5,444 bases of DNA from NCBI GenBank assembly GCA_029555885.1, contig JAKPQT010000347.1, positions 1 through 5,444 on the forward strand. Reading direction: 5' to 3'. The notes below the pieces were generated by a model. The model saw only the letters and a program-made list of their open reading frames with translations, had not been told where the DNA came from and ran no database searches. Shown here in pieces: positions 5,192 to 5,444 of the stretch. How positions within the stretch are numbered: position 1 is the first letter of the stretch; each line of letters starts with the position of its first letter. The stretch is from Chloroflexota bacterium. Lineage in GTDB: Bacteria; Chloroflexota; Anaerolineae; CG2-30-64-16. Made by a program: the position numbers and the translations under genes.

Positions 5192-5444
5192 GGTGCGGCA
5201 TCCCTTTCATGGATGATGGTAACGACAGTCTCAGCGAGCAGACGCTCGAAATCCGTGCGGACGAAACGGCCTGCACCGGTCTGCAGGGTGTTGGCGCTGC
5301 CGGCTGCCACGCCGCAGCGCACTGCATCGGGGAGCGGCAGCCCCCGGCTGAGGCCGAAAGCCAGCCCAGCCAGCAGGCAGTCGCCGGAGCCCACCGCGCT
5401 CCGGGCCTCGACGCGCGGCGCGCGCACCTCCCAGGCCGCACGAC
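5188..5444 (-). CDS. PfkB-family hexose kinase (1-phosphofructokinase/tagatose-6-phosphate kinase-like), 5' part outside window
   Basis: The last 84 residues are present and the frame is open through the right edge. The segment SAVGSGDCLLAGLAFGLSRG is the second PfkB signature: the GSGD loop forms the ATP/anion hole and its Asp is the catalytic base of ribokinase-fold kinases. VGSGD rather than GAGD, followed by LPLPDAVRCGVAAGSANTLQ and TGAGRF, points to the 1-phosphofructokinase/LacC branch, so the likely reaction is ATP-dependent phosphorylation of a phosphorylated ketohexose. A GTG inside this stretch (5427) is internal and is not the start, because conserved-looking sequence (RAAWEV) continues upstream of it. 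The TGA at 5190-5188 overlaps the start of URO-D-like gene A, which implies a shared operon. The exact sugar substrate cannot be told from this fragment. Confidence 0.85.
   Translation of the reverse strand, partial: RAAWEVRAPRVEARSAVGSGDCLLAGLAFGLSRGLPLPDAVRCGVAAGSANTLQTGAGRFVRTDFERLLAETVVTIIHERDAAP

Overview
The window looks like one stretch of a carbohydrate-related accessory gene cluster from a high-GC bacterium. All six genes are on the minus strand, so the order of transcription runs from the right edge to the left. The mix of a PfkB-type hexose kinase, three different uroporphyrinogen-decarboxylase-like (URO-D superfamily) proteins, a small GH29 fucosidase and an amidohydrolase-2 protein, together with heptamer-rich intergenic repeats, suggests a Chloroflexota bacterium (Anaerolineae/Caldilineae-like). 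This taxonomic guess is inference, at moderate confidence; Planctomycetota or Armatimonadota are alternatives.

Layout in transcription order: (1) 5188-5444, the C-terminal end of a PfkB/1-phosphofructokinase-family kinase, cut by the window edge. (2) 4112-5191, URO-D-like protein A, coupled to the kinase by an ATGA stop/start overlap and carrying an HxC motif plus a downstream His, as in zinc-dependent corrinoid methyltransferases. (3) 4006-4111, a 106-nt gap almost filled by a 35-bp-armed hairpin built from degenerate heptamers. (4) 2921-4005, URO-D-like protein B, interrupted by a single frameshift near its 5' end. (5) 2703-2920, a 218-nt gap with a perfect 8-bp-stem palindrome and weak candidates for a terminator and a promoter. 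(6) 1731-2702, a compact GH29 alpha-L-fucosidase-like protein whose ATG start is fixed by an AAGGAG Shine-Dalgarno. (7) 582-1718, URO-D-like protein C. (8) 1-585, the N-terminal 195 residues of an amidohydrolase-2 family protein, joined to protein C by another ATGA overlap and running off the left edge.

The genes plausibly form one or two operons: kinase-A-B, then fucosidase-C-amidohydrolase, with a possible break in the 218-nt gap. None of the three URO-D-like proteins has the PxWxMRQAGR signature of heme-pathway HemE, so they are not heme genes. Their metal-site motifs differ (HxC+H in A, HxD without the His in B, DxD+H in C), so they are three separate subfamilies and not recent duplicates. 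The working hypothesis is that the fucosidase releases a sugar, the URO-D-like and amidohydrolase proteins act on a modified (possibly O-methylated) sugar or aglycone, and the kinase feeds the product into central metabolism. No corrinoid protein, transporter or regulator lies inside the window to test this. No tRNA, rRNA, CRISPR array or transposase was seen.
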